A stretch of DNA of 64,000 bases from Corallococcus sp. NCRR (GTDB lineage: Bacteria > Myxococcota > Myxococcia > Myxococcales > Myxococcaceae), in contig NZ_CP114039.1 of assembly GCF_026965535.1 (NCBI RefSeq), positions 2,976,001 through 3,040,000 on the forward strand, read 5' to 3'. Numbering within the stretch: the first letter of the stretch is position 1; the number at the start of each line of letters is the position of its first letter. A program made the translations under genes and the position numbers. Under the pieces are notes generated by a model. The model was given only the letters and a program-made list of their open reading frames with translations. It made no database searches and was not told where the DNA came from. Below, piece after piece: positions 44,978 to 53,914 of the stretch.

Positions 44978-47245
44978 TTATTTGTTCCGCTCGACGGCAG
45001 CCGCTCTGTCGATGGCTGCTTGAGTCGACAGAGCTTTTAGTTCAGGGTCAGTGGAGTCATTGGAGTGCTGGATGACCTCATCGTAGATGGCGATGCTTTC
45101 GGTGATTTGCCCGTTTCTGAATAGGCCTGTCCCCTTGGTGTAGAGAACTTTCGCAGTCGTTAGTTTCGTTTGTGGATCTGTGCTATTGCCGAATCGCTGA
45201 AGATAATCATTGCAGGTGGATATGCAGTTTTGTTGATCGCCGCTCTGGGTGAATGCGAGCGCCTTGTTGCCCATCGTGAGAGCCAAAAGTATGTCAAATC
45301 TTGAGTTCTCGGTGGTGTTTATTTGAGCGATGAGGTTGTTGTATTTTTCGATGCATCCGGGATGGTTGTTGGCCTGGAGGCAATAACCGCTTCGGAAGAG
45401 GGCGAGGATAACTGCTTCTTTTACGTCTGGATTCGTGGCGTGTTCAAATCGACTCACTACCTCGTCGTAGATGATGGTTGCATCTGTGCGGTTGCCACTC
45501 TCTTCGATTGCGGCGCCCTTTTGAAATAGCACGCCGGCAATTCTATTTTTGATGTTTGGATCTTCGTTGTTGTTGAATTTCTCAAGAAATTCGTCGTACG
45601 CGGCAATGGCCTCTGTGTATTGTTTGGCTTCGGAAAGAGCCCTTCCTTTGTTGAAGAGAGCCTGGGCGGCTCGCTCCCTTAGTGATGGTTCGGAGGTCTT
45701 GCTTAGTTTTTGTATCACATCGTTATATGTTGCGATGGCGTCTGCGGTTTTGTTTGCGGACCTTTGTGCGTTTCCTTTGCTGTTTTTTGCCAGCCCCCAT
45801 CGTGTATTCCAGTGGAGGTCCGCAGGCTCTGTACGACTGAGGGCTGTCTCGCAAAGACGTATCCATATGTCGGCGCAGTCTAGTAGGACTTCGGAGTTCT
45901 CGCGTCGCGTTTTGGTGTCTGCTGCAAGAGTGCCTCGACAGATTGCTTCAAGGGCGCTGTCTAGATCTGAGATTTGAGATTTGAGTAGTTTTTCTATGTT
46001 GATGCTTTTTGCTAGAGTCGCGGCGTCTGTGTACGCAGCTCGGCGAACCGCTCCGCTAACCTCCAAGAGAAGTTTTGCCTGTTGAGCTGCTGCTGGATTT
46101 TGCTCGGATTCTCGCCTGACCAAGTCTGCGCCGTCTTTGACTCGGCGGATTACCGATTTGATTAGATAGGTGTCGTCTTCATCTGATTCGTCAGGTGAAA
46201 CGAGGGCTGTGAGGAATTTCTCGAAAAAGTCTAGTGGGTCTTTTGTGAGTTCTGGCTCTTCGAGTTGTAGTTCTCTCACGAGAGCGTCGAAAACTTGTCG
46301 GGCAGGAAGAGTATTTTTTTGTGGTTTAGTGTTGGCTGCGCCACTTGCTGGGGAGTCGGCTGCGTCAGCCGCTTGCGAGAGCGCTCCAGGGATAATGTTT
46401 CGAGGTGGACTGCCTTTGACTTGTGGCACGTTGCCTGGGACTACGAATCGAACATTTTCGTGTTCAGTAAGCCAGGGTGGAAGTCTTGTTGGTTCCGCTT
46501 GATCGAAGCAAAACCAATAGAGATTGTGTCGTAGAGGCTCTTGTCGAAGACGCCGTCGGAGTGCCGTCATTACGACATCTTTCTCCCAGCCAGAGTAGCC
46601 AATCACGAGCGGGGAGCGATGAGAGAGTATCCGATCGAGCAGGTGGCGCATGCTGTCGTTGCTGTCTTGGTCGTCTGCAGCTCTGAGCTCAATCTCTCCG
46701 TTTAGATTGCAACAGTCGTAAAACCAGTGGGTTCCATGTACATGAACGATCTGGGGGTCGTTCCGTTCGGCATCGATGCGCCGAGTTGTTTTGGGATGGT
46801 CGCAAACGATAACATCGCGCCTGAAAAGGCGTAGTGCCTTGGATAGAAGTTCATCGAAGTTCGTTGTGACGACGAGGTTGGCTATCTTGCCCGAACTTAC
46901 TAGGTGAGCTAGTCGTAAATTGGCAGCCGAAATGTGTGCTGATTTGATTTGGTAGTGAAGAAATGCTCGCCTTTGCTCTGCGTGTGGATATGCGGCCTGG
47001 AACAATCCCGCATATCTATCCATGGCTGCTCCCTCAATGCTGGGGGGCTGTTCGCCGCGCGCTTGGATTGCTGAGATGCACTTCTCTTCAATCTCCTTTG
47101 CGAGGGGAATCGATGGGTGGGAAATTCCAGCTCCAACAATAAAAAAGTATGGGGGTGGCGGCGGGTCAGTGTGCCAGGGTAGCTTGTGGGTGGCGTTGAC
47201 AATTTCTCGCACTGCTTCTGATAGATTTGTTAGTCGTGGCGGCAT
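44978..47245 (-). CDS. SIR2-domain protein with TPR repeats, probable defence NADase
   Basis: The protein (755 aa) has an N-terminal SIR2-like domain: GAGIS (38-42), TTNFD (127-131), VHVHGTHW with the catalytic-type His170, and VIGYSGWEKD (214-223). From about 470 there are helical TPR-like repeats (AIAAYDEFLEKF; ATIIYDEVVSRF; SIAIYDEVIQHS). The cysteines of a zinc-ribbon deacetylase are absent, so it is of the NAD-cleaving defence type (compare Thoeris and SIR2-TPR proteins). The gene and its flanks are visibly more AT-rich, with different codon use from the rest of the window, so it was probably acquired. No partner gene is adjacent. Confidence 0.85.
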   Translation of the reverse strand: MPPRLTNLSEAVREIVNATHKLPWHTDPPPPPYFFIVGAGISHPSIPLAKEIEEKCISAIQARGEQPPSIEGAAMDRYAGLFQAAYPHAEQRRAFLHYQIKSAHISAANLRLAHLVSSGKIANLVVTTNFDELLSKALRLFRRDVIVCDHPKTTRRIDAERNDPQIVHVHGTHWFYDCCNLNGEIELRAADDQDSNDSMRHLLDRILSHRSPLVIGYSGWEKDVVMTALRRRLRQEPLRHNLYWFCFDQAEPTRLPPWLTEHENVRFVVPGNVPQVKGSPPRNIIPGALSQAADAADSPASGAANTKPQKNTLPARQVFDALVRELQLEEPELTKDPLDFFEKFLTALVSPDESDEDDTYLIKSVIRRVKDGADLVRRESEQNPAAAQQAKLLLEVSGAVRRAAYTDAATLAKSINIEKLLKSQISDLDSALEAICRGTLAADTKTRRENSEVLLDCADIWIRLCETALSRTEPADLHWNTRWGLAKNSKGNAQRSANKTADAIATYNDVIQKLSKTSEPSLRERAAQALFNKGRALSEAKQYTEAIAAYDEFLEKFNNNEDPNIKNRIAGVLFQKGAAIEESGNRTDATIIYDEVVSRFEHATNPDVKEAVILALFRSGYCLQANNHPGCIEKYNNLIAQINTTENSRFDILLALTMGNKALAFTQSGDQQNCISTCNDYLQRFGNSTDPQTKLTTAKVLYTKGTGLFRNGQITESIAIYDEVIQHSNDSTDPELKALSTQAAIDRAAAVERNK

Positions 47246-47331
47246 TGGGTTGGATTGATTTATTTGTGGATGGTTGGTGTTGAGCTGTTGTGAGTCAAGA
47301 CGTAGGCTAAGGGCCTTGGCGATGAGCTGAA

Positions 47332-47337
47332 ATATAA
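47332..47337 (+). promoter_or_regulatory. Possible -10 element upstream of the hydrolase gene
   Basis: TATAAT occurs in the AT-richer intergenic region, about 60 bases before the hydrolase start. No good -35 box at the usual spacing was found, so this is only a weak call. Confidence 0.25.
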
Positions 47338-47396
47338 TGCCGGTCGATGAAGTCTAGAAGCTTCCGACTTGCGGTGTCCGGCCGCCCGTTCCCAAG

Positions 47397-48212
47397 ATGC
47401 GCGGCATGAGCTCCATGTGGGTCCTGGAAACGCCGCAGCCGCCGCCGGACGCGCGCATCGCCTACGGCGAAGCCCCGCAGCAGTTCACCGAGCTGCGCAA
47501 ACCCAAGGGCAAGGGCCCGCACCCCGTGGTCCTCTTCGTCCACGGCGGCTTCTGGCGCGCCGAGTACGGCCTGGAGCACGCGGGCCACCTGTGCGCGGAC
47601 CTGACGAAGCGCGGCTTCGCGACGTGGAGCCTGGAGTACCGGCGCGTGGGCCAGGACGGCGGCGGCTTCCCAGGCACCCTGGAGGACGTGGCCTCCGCGG
47701 CGGACCACCTGATGAGCGCGGCTCCGTCATTGGGGCTGGACCTCTCCCACGTGGTGGCCATGGGCCACTCCGCGGGTGGACACCTGGCCATGTGGCTGGC
47801 CGCGCGGCACCGCCTCCCGCCCAAGCATCCGCTCTACCGTGACGCCCCGCTGAAGCTGAAGGGCGTGGTGTCCCTGGCCGGCGTGCTGGACCTGGCGCAG
47901 GGCGCGGCGTTGGACCTGGGCAACGGCATCGTGAAGACCTTCATGGGCGGCACCCCGGAGCAGGTCCCGGAGCGCTACGCCGTGGCGTCCCCCGCCGCGC
48001 TCCAGCCCCTGAAGCTGCCGCAGGTCCTCCTCCACGGCACCGAGGACGACACCGTCCCCCTCAAGGTCAGCGAAGGCTTCCACGCCCGGGGCGTCCAGCA
48101 GAAGGACCCCGTCCACCTGGTGCCACTCAAAGGCGCGGGCCACTTCGAGCTCATCGACCCGCGCTCCAAGGAGTGGCCGCGCGTGGTCCAGGCCGTGAAG
48201 AACCTGCGCTGA
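47397..48212 (+). CDS. Alpha/beta hydrolase, esterase/formamidase-like
   Basis: The protein (271 aa) has the oxyanion motif HGGFW, the nucleophile elbow GHSAGGHLA, an aspartate in HGTEDDTVP and a histidine in GAGHFELID, a complete catalytic triad. The HGGFWR motif close to the N-terminus resembles kynurenine formamidase/BD-FAE-type esterases. It has no signal peptide and is cytoplasmic. Alternative starts at 47406 and 47415 are possible; none has a strong ribosome site. The substrate is unknown. Confidence 0.88.
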   Translation: MRGMSSMWVLETPQPPPDARIAYGEAPQQFTELRKPKGKGPHPVVLFVHGGFWRAEYGLEHAGHLCADLTKRGFATWSLEYRRVGQDGGGFPGTLEDVASAADHLMSAAPSLGLDLSHVVAMGHSAGGHLAMWLAARHRLPPKHPLYRDAPLKLKGVVSLAGVLDLAQGAALDLGNGIVKTFMGGTPEQVPERYAVASPAALQPLKLPQVLLHGTEDDTVPLKVSEGFHARGVQQKDPVHLVPLKGAGHFELIDPRSKEWPRVVQAVKNLR

Positions 48213-48339
48213 GCAGCCAGGCAGCCGGGCCCACCGTTCCCCGCTCGGATGGGGAACCGGGGGGAGCACCTTGCGCCCGTTCGCGCACACGGATGCGCAC
48301 CCTGTCCTTCGGTCCGGGAGGACGGGAGGAGCACACCTC

Positions 48340-49188
48340 ATGGCGACAATGGACGTGATGCGTGGGCCGGGGATGGAGCGGCTGTCGCGTGGTGCGAAGG
48401 AGGCCGCGAACCACCCGTGGGCGAAGAAGCTGGGACGCATGGGCTACGTGGCCAAGGGCTGCGTCTACGCCATCATCGGCGTGCTCGCGCTGAAGCTCGC
48501 GGCGGGCGAGGGCGGACGTGCCACGGACAGTCACGGCGCCGTCGCCACCGTGGCGCACGGGCCCTTTGGCATCGCGCTGCTGTCGCTGCTGGCCGTGGGC
48601 CTGGTCGGCTACGTCATCTGGCGCTTCGCGCAGGCGTTCGCGGACACGGAGGACAAGGGCTCGGACGCGAAGGGCATCGCCGCGCGCGCCATGTACTTCA
48701 TCAGCGGCGTCATCTACGGCTCGCTGGCGCTGTTCGCCGTGAAGACCGTGGTGGGCGCGTCACAGGGCAGGGGCAAGGGCACCCAGGGCTGGACGGCGAC
48801 GCTGATGGAGCAGCCCTTCGGCCGCGTCCTGGTGGTGCTGGTGGGGCTGGGCATCATCGGCTTCGCGGTGAAGCAGTTCCACACGGCGTGGAAGGCGAAG
48901 TTCCGGGAGAAGCTCTCGCTCACGGGCCTGGCGGCGGCGCATCAGCACCGGGTGGAGCGCGTGTGCCAGTTCGGCATCGCCGCGCGCGGCGTGGTGTTCA
49001 CCGTCATCGGCGGCTTCCTGGTGCTCGCGGGCGTGGACGCGAACCCGGGTGAGGCCAAGGGCCTGGGAGAGGCCCTGGCCGTCGTCGCCCGCCAACCCGC
49101 GGGCGACGTGCTGCTGGGAGTGGTGGCGGCGGGCCTGGTGGCCTACGCCGCCTACCTGTTCCTCCAGGCGCGCTACCGCGAGCTCTAG
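48340..49188 (+). CDS. DUF1206 family membrane protein
   Basis: The product (282 aa from ATG 48340, AGGAG eight bases ahead) has three repeats of a two-helix unit, each beginning with a short G-x-x-A-R/K-G segment (MGYVAKGCVYAIIG; AARAMYFISGVIYG; IAARGVVFTVIGGF), the DUF1206 signature. Six membrane helices are expected. The function is unknown. Its stop overlaps the converging glutamine synthetase gene. Confidence 0.9.
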   Translation: MATMDVMRGPGMERLSRGAKEAANHPWAKKLGRMGYVAKGCVYAIIGVLALKLAAGEGGRATDSHGAVATVAHGPFGIALLSLLAVGLVGYVIWRFAQAFADTEDKGSDAKGIAARAMYFISGVIYGSLALFAVKTVVGASQGRGKGTQGWTATLMEQPFGRVLVVLVGLGIIGFAVKQFHTAWKAKFREKLSLTGLAAAHQHRVERVCQFGIAARGVVFTVIGGFLVLAGVDANPGEAKGLGEALAVVARQPAGDVLLGVVAAGLVAYAAYLFLQARYREL

Positions 49189-50624
49189 AAGAGGTTCCAG
49201 AGGTACTGGTTGGTCACCTCGTGGTGGAACTGGATCTCCGCGTCCTTCACGCGGGTGCCCAACTGCTTGGGGCAGCGGTCCGCGGAGGCCACCTTCAGCT
49301 CCGCGTACTTGCTCTGCACCTGCTCACCCAGCGTCTGCGCGACGAACTGGCTGCCCTTGAAGAAGCGCACCGCGTCGTAGATGTTGTCCGGCAGGAAGCG
49401 CGTGCGGCTGCGCTTGGTCTCCGCGTCCTCCTGCGGCTGCGGACCCTCCAGGCCGGTCTTCAGCAGCGTGAAGAGCACCATGTACGGGTTCGCGTCCGGC
49501 GCCACCGAACGGCACTCGACGCGCGCGCTGCGCTCGTTGCCGAACGGGATGCGCACCATGGCGCCGCGGTTGTTCGCGGAGGCCTTGATCTGGTTGGGCG
49601 CCTCGTAGTGCGGATCCAGGCGGCGGTACGAGTTCACGCTGGAGTTGAGGACCAGGCAGATGTCGTTCGCGTTGGTGAGGATGCGGTCGATGAACTCCCA
49701 GCCCATGGACGACAGGCCGTCCTGGCCGGCCTTGTCGTAGAACAGGTTCTTGCCGCCCTTGGACAGCGACATGTTGATGTGCATGCCGTTGCCGTTCACG
49801 CCCGTGACGGGCTTGGGCAGGAAGCTGGCCGTCAGCCCCTGCTGCGCGGCCACCTGGCGGCACAGCAGCTTGTAGAGCTGGATCTGGTCGGCGGCGACCA
49901 GCGCCTCGCTGTAGGAGAAGTTCATCTCGAACTGCGAGGGCGCCACCTCCGGGTGGTCCTTCTCGTTCTCGAAGCCCATGGCGCGCTGCGCTTCCGCGGC
50001 CTTGTCGATGAAGGTGCGCAGCCCGTCTCCCGGCAGCGCGTGGTAGTAGCCGCCGATGGAGATGAACTCGAACTTGCCCTCTTCGTGGTAGTGGCGCTCG
50101 GCGTCACGGTTCTTGAAGAGGAAGCCTTCGATTTCCGGCGCCGCGTGGAACACGGTGCCGTCCTTCTGGAACAGCTGCTCGGTGGCGCGCTTGAGCTGGC
50201 CGCGCATGTCCGAGTGGTACGGCGTGCCGTCGCGCTCCAGCACCTCGCAGAACGCGAGCACCTTGCCGGGGCCGAAGATGTCCGACGGCAGCCAGTAGAA
50301 CGCGCTCCAGTCCACGTTCAGGCGCAGGTCGCTCTCCGCCTGCGCGGAGAAGCCGCGGATGGAGGAGCCGTCGAAGGTGAGGTTGTCCGCGCTCTTGAGG
50401 AGGAACTTCTTGTCGTAGTCCAGCATGTGCAGCCGACCTTCCAGGTCGGTGAAGCACACGGTGACGGCCTTGATGCGCTTCTCGTCGGTCAGGTACTTGA
50501 TCCGCTCCTCGCGAACCTTGTCCGGCGACTCGCGCTTGATGCGCTGGCGCTTCACCTTGAGGTTGAGTTCCTCCAGCTCGTCGTAGGGAATCTCCAGGAA
50601 GTCCCGCAGCGGCTTCTGCTCCAT
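49185..50624 (-). CDS. Glutamine synthetase family enzyme lacking the adenylylation site
   Basis: The enzyme (479 aa) makes glutamine from glutamate, ammonia and ATP, or acts on a related amine. It has a beta-grasp region with DGSSIRGF (about 86-93), the ATP/glutamate motif NGNGMHINMSLSKGG and the arginine-rich NRGAMVRIP. The C-terminal part ends DNIYDAVRFFKGS; the usual N-L-Y-x-L-P-P adenylylation tyrosine is absent, so control by GlnE-type adenylylation is unlikely. The first 50 residues carry an extra charged helix. An AT-rich leader lies upstream. It is not linked to glnB or ntr genes here. Confidence 0.9.
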   Translation of the reverse strand: MEQKPLRDFLEIPYDELEELNLKVKRQRIKRESPDKVREERIKYLTDEKRIKAVTVCFTDLEGRLHMLDYDKKFLLKSADNLTFDGSSIRGFSAQAESDLRLNVDWSAFYWLPSDIFGPGKVLAFCEVLERDGTPYHSDMRGQLKRATEQLFQKDGTVFHAAPEIEGFLFKNRDAERHYHEEGKFEFISIGGYYHALPGDGLRTFIDKAAEAQRAMGFENEKDHPEVAPSQFEMNFSYSEALVAADQIQLYKLLCRQVAAQQGLTASFLPKPVTGVNGNGMHINMSLSKGGKNLFYDKAGQDGLSSMGWEFIDRILTNANDICLVLNSSVNSYRRLDPHYEAPNQIKASANNRGAMVRIPFGNERSARVECRSVAPDANPYMVLFTLLKTGLEGPQPQEDAETKRSRTRFLPDNIYDAVRFFKGSQFVAQTLGEQVQSKYAELKVASADRCPKQLGTRVKDAEIQFHHEVTNQYLWNLF

Positions 50625-50691
50625 GGTCCTGCCTCCAGGCGTGTCCCCGGTTCCGGAGTACCGGCGGGGACATCAAAATCACGGACGCAGG

Positions 50692-50718
50692 TATTTACAT
50701 TCCGAAACGCGAAATCAA
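50692..50718 (-). promoter_or_regulatory. Possible sigma-70-type promoter of the glutamine synthetase gene
   Basis: On the minus strand, TTGATT (50713-50718) and TAAATA (50692-50697) are separated by 15 bases, slightly short, within an unusually AT-rich leader. The 5' untranslated region would be about 60 bases. Confidence 0.3.
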
Positions 50719-50865
50719 GCCTAATTTCGGCGGACTGAAGGCTAAAGGTCGTGTTGGGGCGCGCACGAACGCTCGAACGTCAAGGGACGGGGTGTCTGAC
50801 GCCCCCGCCAGTGGACACTGCGCGCCGCGCTGCGTTGGCCGCGTGTCCGCATTCGGACGCCCGGC

Positions 50866-52125
50866 TCAAGGGAGGGGGACGAGCCCCTGCTCGGGCAGGG
50901 CGGTGCCGGCGGGCCAGAGCACGTACGCGGCCCCCCGGGAGTGCTGCCAGGCGCGCCACAGCTCCGCGCGGGGGTAGGTGGTGTGGGTGGTTTCGTTGGA
51001 GCCGAAAGCAGGGTCGTTGACGACGACGTCGCCGGTGCCGGTGAAGCCCTTCACGACGATGAGGTGGCCGTCGGTGCGGCGGGCGGCGCCGCCGGGGAGC
51101 TCGCCGGGTTCGTAGGCGATGCTGATGCTGACGGGGATGCCGGCGGCGATGAGGCGCTCCACGGGGGCGAACGAGTCGAAGCGGGCGACGAGCCCGTGCA
51201 GGGCGCCGTTGGACATGCTGGAGGCGTAGGCGGTGTTGAAGGCCCAGTTGCCGGTGCCCTTGTAGATCCAGTCATAGGTGTGGGCGGCGGCGGTGGGCAC
51301 GGGGTGCTCCAGGTCCGCGCGGCCCAGCTTCCGGCTCCAGTAGCCGAGCAGCATGGTGGTGGACGTGGGGGAGCACCAGACCTCGCCGCCGTCGGGGTAG
51401 ATCATCTGCGAGTAGCCCGGCACGTCGAGCACGGTGCCCCACCCGGTGCGGTCCGACGTGGCGTCCTCGGGCTTGAGGCGCGTGTCGGTGACGGCGGCGG
51501 CGAGCGCGCGGACGCGGGGGCTTGCGTCCGCGCGTTCGGAGAAGAGGTGGACGGTGACGCGCAGGGCGTCCGCGCGGCGCTTGAGGTTGAGGGTGTCGGT
51601 GAGGACGTTGCCGTCGGCGTCGCCCTGGCCGTCCACGCTGTGGCGCGCGACGGTGGCGGTGTCGAAGGCCCAGACGCCCAGTTCGTAGTCCTTCGTCCAG
51701 GAGCCTTCGATGCGGGCGGAGACCGTGAGCTTCACCCAGGTGCCGGGAGGCGTCTGGGCGTCGAAGGAGGGCACCACGCTGTCGAAGCCGCCGGGGACGG
51801 ACTGGACTTCAGAGGTGGCGGTGCCGACGCGGAAGGTGCCGCCATTGTAGAAGCTGCCGCCGTCGAGCCAGCCGCCCGCGGGGAACGGGTCGGTGCCGTC
51901 CTTGGCGGTGGCGGGGTCCAGCTCCAGCGCGCCGTCGGCGGTGACGCGCGTGCCGTCACGGGCGAAGCGCGCGAGGTCGCCCGCCACGGACGTCTTCTGC
52001 CACAGGCGCGCGGGCGAGCCTGCTTCCTGGGGGGCATCCGAGGACGGTGACGGCGGCGAGGAGGCGCAGGCCCAGATGCAGGTGGCCAGCAGGACGGCGG
52101 AGAGGACACGAGCGCGGGCGTTCAC
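50866..52125 (-). CDS. C39-like peptidase, secreted lipoprotein
   Basis: The product (419 aa) starts with GTG and has a signal ending CIWAC, so Cys20 may be lipidated. About 40-220 is a beta-sandwich-like region (FYNGGTFRVGTATSEV). The C-terminal half is a C39-like papain fold: DVPGYSQMIYPDGGEVWCSPTSTTMLL (in parts) with nucleophile Cys251, RTDGHLIVVKGF with the histidine, and VVNDPAFGS. Such secreted members act outside bacteriocin export and cut or bind peptides. It is not near an ABC transporter, so a bacteriocin role is unlikely. Confidence 0.88.
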   Translation of the reverse strand: MNARARVLSAVLLATCIWACASSPPSPSSDAPQEAGSPARLWQKTSVAGDLARFARDGTRVTADGALELDPATAKDGTDPFPAGGWLDGGSFYNGGTFRVGTATSEVQSVPGGFDSVVPSFDAQTPPGTWVKLTVSARIEGSWTKDYELGVWAFDTATVARHSVDGQGDADGNVLTDTLNLKRRADALRVTVHLFSERADASPRVRALAAAVTDTRLKPEDATSDRTGWGTVLDVPGYSQMIYPDGGEVWCSPTSTTMLLGYWSRKLGRADLEHPVPTAAAHTYDWIYKGTGNWAFNTAYASSMSNGALHGLVARFDSFAPVERLIAAGIPVSISIAYEPGELPGGAARRTDGHLIVVKGFTGTGDVVVNDPAFGSNETTHTTYPRAELWRAWQHSRGAAYVLWPAGTALPEQGLVPLP

Positions 52126-52279
52126 GCGCTCGATTGTCGCAAACGCCTGTGACGTGCCTCAAGGTGGATTCCTGGAAAGTCCGGCCGGGCGGACAGATGC
52201 CGGTCAAGCGCTGGAATGACAGACGCGGTTGCTAGAGCGCCGTGCGCGACCCCGCGGTGCGGCATCACGCTCCGTGTCC

Positions 52280-52441
52280 ATGCGCATGCTCAAGGACTTG
52301 AATGAATTTGTTGAGGAGCAATCCGCGGCTGAAGGGCCTCCCGCTCAAGCGGAGCCGCGGGCCTGGCGCGAACGTTTCCGCATGGCCCGGGAGCTGGCCA
52401 TGCGGCGGAAGAGGCGAGGGCAGAGCCTCAGAGACTCATGA
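52280..52441 (+). CDS. Small charged hypothetical protein
   Basis: The reading frame (53 codons from ATG 52280) is rich in Arg and Glu (ERFRMARELAMRRKRRGQS) and helical in pattern. There is no recognised family and no strong ribosome site. It ends 12 bases before the stop of the converging lipoprotein gene. It may be a real small gene or chance coding. Confidence 0.35.
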   Translation: MRMLKDLNEFVEEQSAAEGPPAQAEPRAWRERFRMARELAMRRKRRGQSLRDS

Positions 52442-52452
52442 GAAGAAGTGGC

Positions 52453-53784
52453 TCACGCCCAGAGGTCCTGCTCCAGCGTGTCCAGCAGCGCCAGGGCTGC
52501 CTCCGGCGTGGGCATGCCCGCCATCGTGATGACGCTCGCGTCGAGCGCCACCGCGACGTCCTCGCGCAGGGCCGCCACCGCGCGCTTCTGGGCCTCGCGC
52601 AGCGTCGCGCGCTCCTCCTCGGACAGGCGCGGCCGGGCCCACTGGTCGATGTCCCATGACAGGGCCGCGTGCCGCGTCTCGTCCTCCGCGATGCGGACCA
52701 TGGCTTCGCGCACCTCCAGGTCCCGCGCGTGCAGTGCCTGGTGGTGCGCGAGCAGCGCGCCGTACGTCTCGCGCACGCAGCCCTCCACCGCGTTCTCCAG
52801 CGCCACGTCCATCAGGGAGCGCGGAGGCAGCTCCTCCACCACTGGACGCTGGGACGTGCCACCGAAGCGGTGCGCGAGCCGCTCCGTCACCCGGGCGTGC
52901 TGGACCTCCTCCATGGCGCTCCTTCGCGCCGCGTCCTGGAGGCCCACGTCCGCGCCGTGCAATGCCAGCTCATCCCGCAGCCGCAGGAACGCGTGCACCG
53001 ACGCCGCCTCCAGGTGCGCCGCGTTCGCGAAGTAGCGGCCCAGCGCCTCCGGGCTCTCGCAGGCCTCCGCGACCTGGAGCCCCACCGGCCGCCGGCCGAT
53101 GTTGCAGTTGGGGTCTCCCTTCTCCAGGACGCGCTTCTCCTCTTCCTGGAGCTCGCCGGAAGCGGAGACCCGCACCACGTGCTGCGTCAGCTCCGTGCCC
53201 GGCCCGCAGGCGTAGCCCTTCGTCCCGATGACGTTGAAGCTGCCATCCGCGTTCTTCTTCACCGCGCCGTACTTCAGCTCGGAGCAGCTCACGCTGTAGC
53301 CCGCGGCGAAGGTCTTGAGCACCGCCTCCTGCTCCGTGTCGATGGTGCCCAGAACCTCCTGGAGCTCCGCCAGCGTCGAGTGCGTCTTCACCTCGTTACC
53401 CCGGGTCGTCACCAGGTAGGCCTCGCTGCAGAAGTCCACGCAGACGTGGTGGAAGCCGGAGGCGACGTTCGCGTCCTCCAGCGCGGCCGTGCACGCGGGG
53501 ACGTCCGTGGCCGTCGCGCAGGGCTCGCCGGCGGAGCTGACGTTGACGTAGGAGGTGGGCGGCTGGCCGCCGTTGGAATTGCTGTAGCGCAGCTGCACGA
53601 AGTCCTGCTCTGGCGTCAGCGTCAGGTCGCTGACGGCCAGCCCCTGAACCGAGCACGCGACCTCCGAGTAGTCCTTCAGGTCCACGCTGCCCTCCGTGCC
53701 GTCACAGCCCGCCAGCACCAGCGGTGTGGCGAGCGAGGCGTGCAGGGCCCGCGAGAAGAGACGGCGCAGTCGATGGATGTTCAA
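52453..53784 (-). CDS. Lipoprotein with C-terminal ferritin-like domain (tandem paralogue)
   Basis: The product (443 aa) probably starts at TTG 53784: the matching codon in its paralogue is also TTG, the next codons there include an ATG not present here, and GGAG stands just upstream. A lipoprotein signal ends LVLAGCDG. About 27-230 matches the paralogue at 53915 (VDLKDYSEVAC, CATATDVPAC, NADGSFNVIGTKGYACGPGT). The added C-terminus (about 240-443) is a helical bundle with paired E-x-x-H motifs (EEVQHARV; EDETRHAALS) typical of ferritin-like/rubrerythrin di-metal sites. A sigma-54-type promoter precedes it. Confidence 0.82.
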   Translation of the reverse strand: MNIHRLRRLFSRALHASLATPLVLAGCDGTEGSVDLKDYSEVACSVQGLAVSDLTLTPEQDFVQLRYSNSNGGQPPTSYVNVSSAGEPCATATDVPACTAALEDANVASGFHHVCVDFCSEAYLVTTRGNEVKTHSTLAELQEVLGTIDTEQEAVLKTFAAGYSVSCSELKYGAVKKNADGSFNVIGTKGYACGPGTELTQHVVRVSASGELQEEEKRVLEKGDPNCNIGRRPVGLQVAEACESPEALGRYFANAAHLEAASVHAFLRLRDELALHGADVGLQDAARRSAMEEVQHARVTERLAHRFGGTSQRPVVEELPPRSLMDVALENAVEGCVRETYGALLAHHQALHARDLEVREAMVRIAEDETRHAALSWDIDQWARPRLSEEERATLREAQKRAVAALREDVAVALDASVITMAGMPTPEAALALLDTLEQDLWA

Positions 53785-53896
53785 GGGAGGCTCCTGGAAG
53801 GGAAGTGTCTCCGGGGCCCTGAGCAATGCGGATGCCAGGGCGTCTTCCCTGGGAAGCGCCCCTGGGAAGGCCGGAATGGACTCGGAAAGTTGAGGG
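53785..53896. repeat. Conserved upstream region, copy A (tandem duplication)
   Basis: The leader and promoter region of the 52453 gene matches that of its paralogue (54599-54722): a shared AGGAAGTGT-like leader, the -24/-12 core and GGAAAGTTGAGGG at the far end. Matching spans the untranslated region, so the duplication included the promoter. Confidence 0.7.
53822..53838 (-). promoter_or_regulatory. Sigma-54-type promoter of the ferritin-like lipoprotein gene
   Basis: Minus-strand CTGGCAT-CCGCA-TTGCT has GG and GC ten bases apart, with the full TTGCT -12 box. The predicted start is about 12 bases further on (near 53811), leaving a leader of roughly 27 bases before TTG 53784. The core is identical in the paralogue's promoter. 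Confidence 0.65.
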
Positions 53897-53914
53897 AGGC
53901 AGGACCCGGACGCC

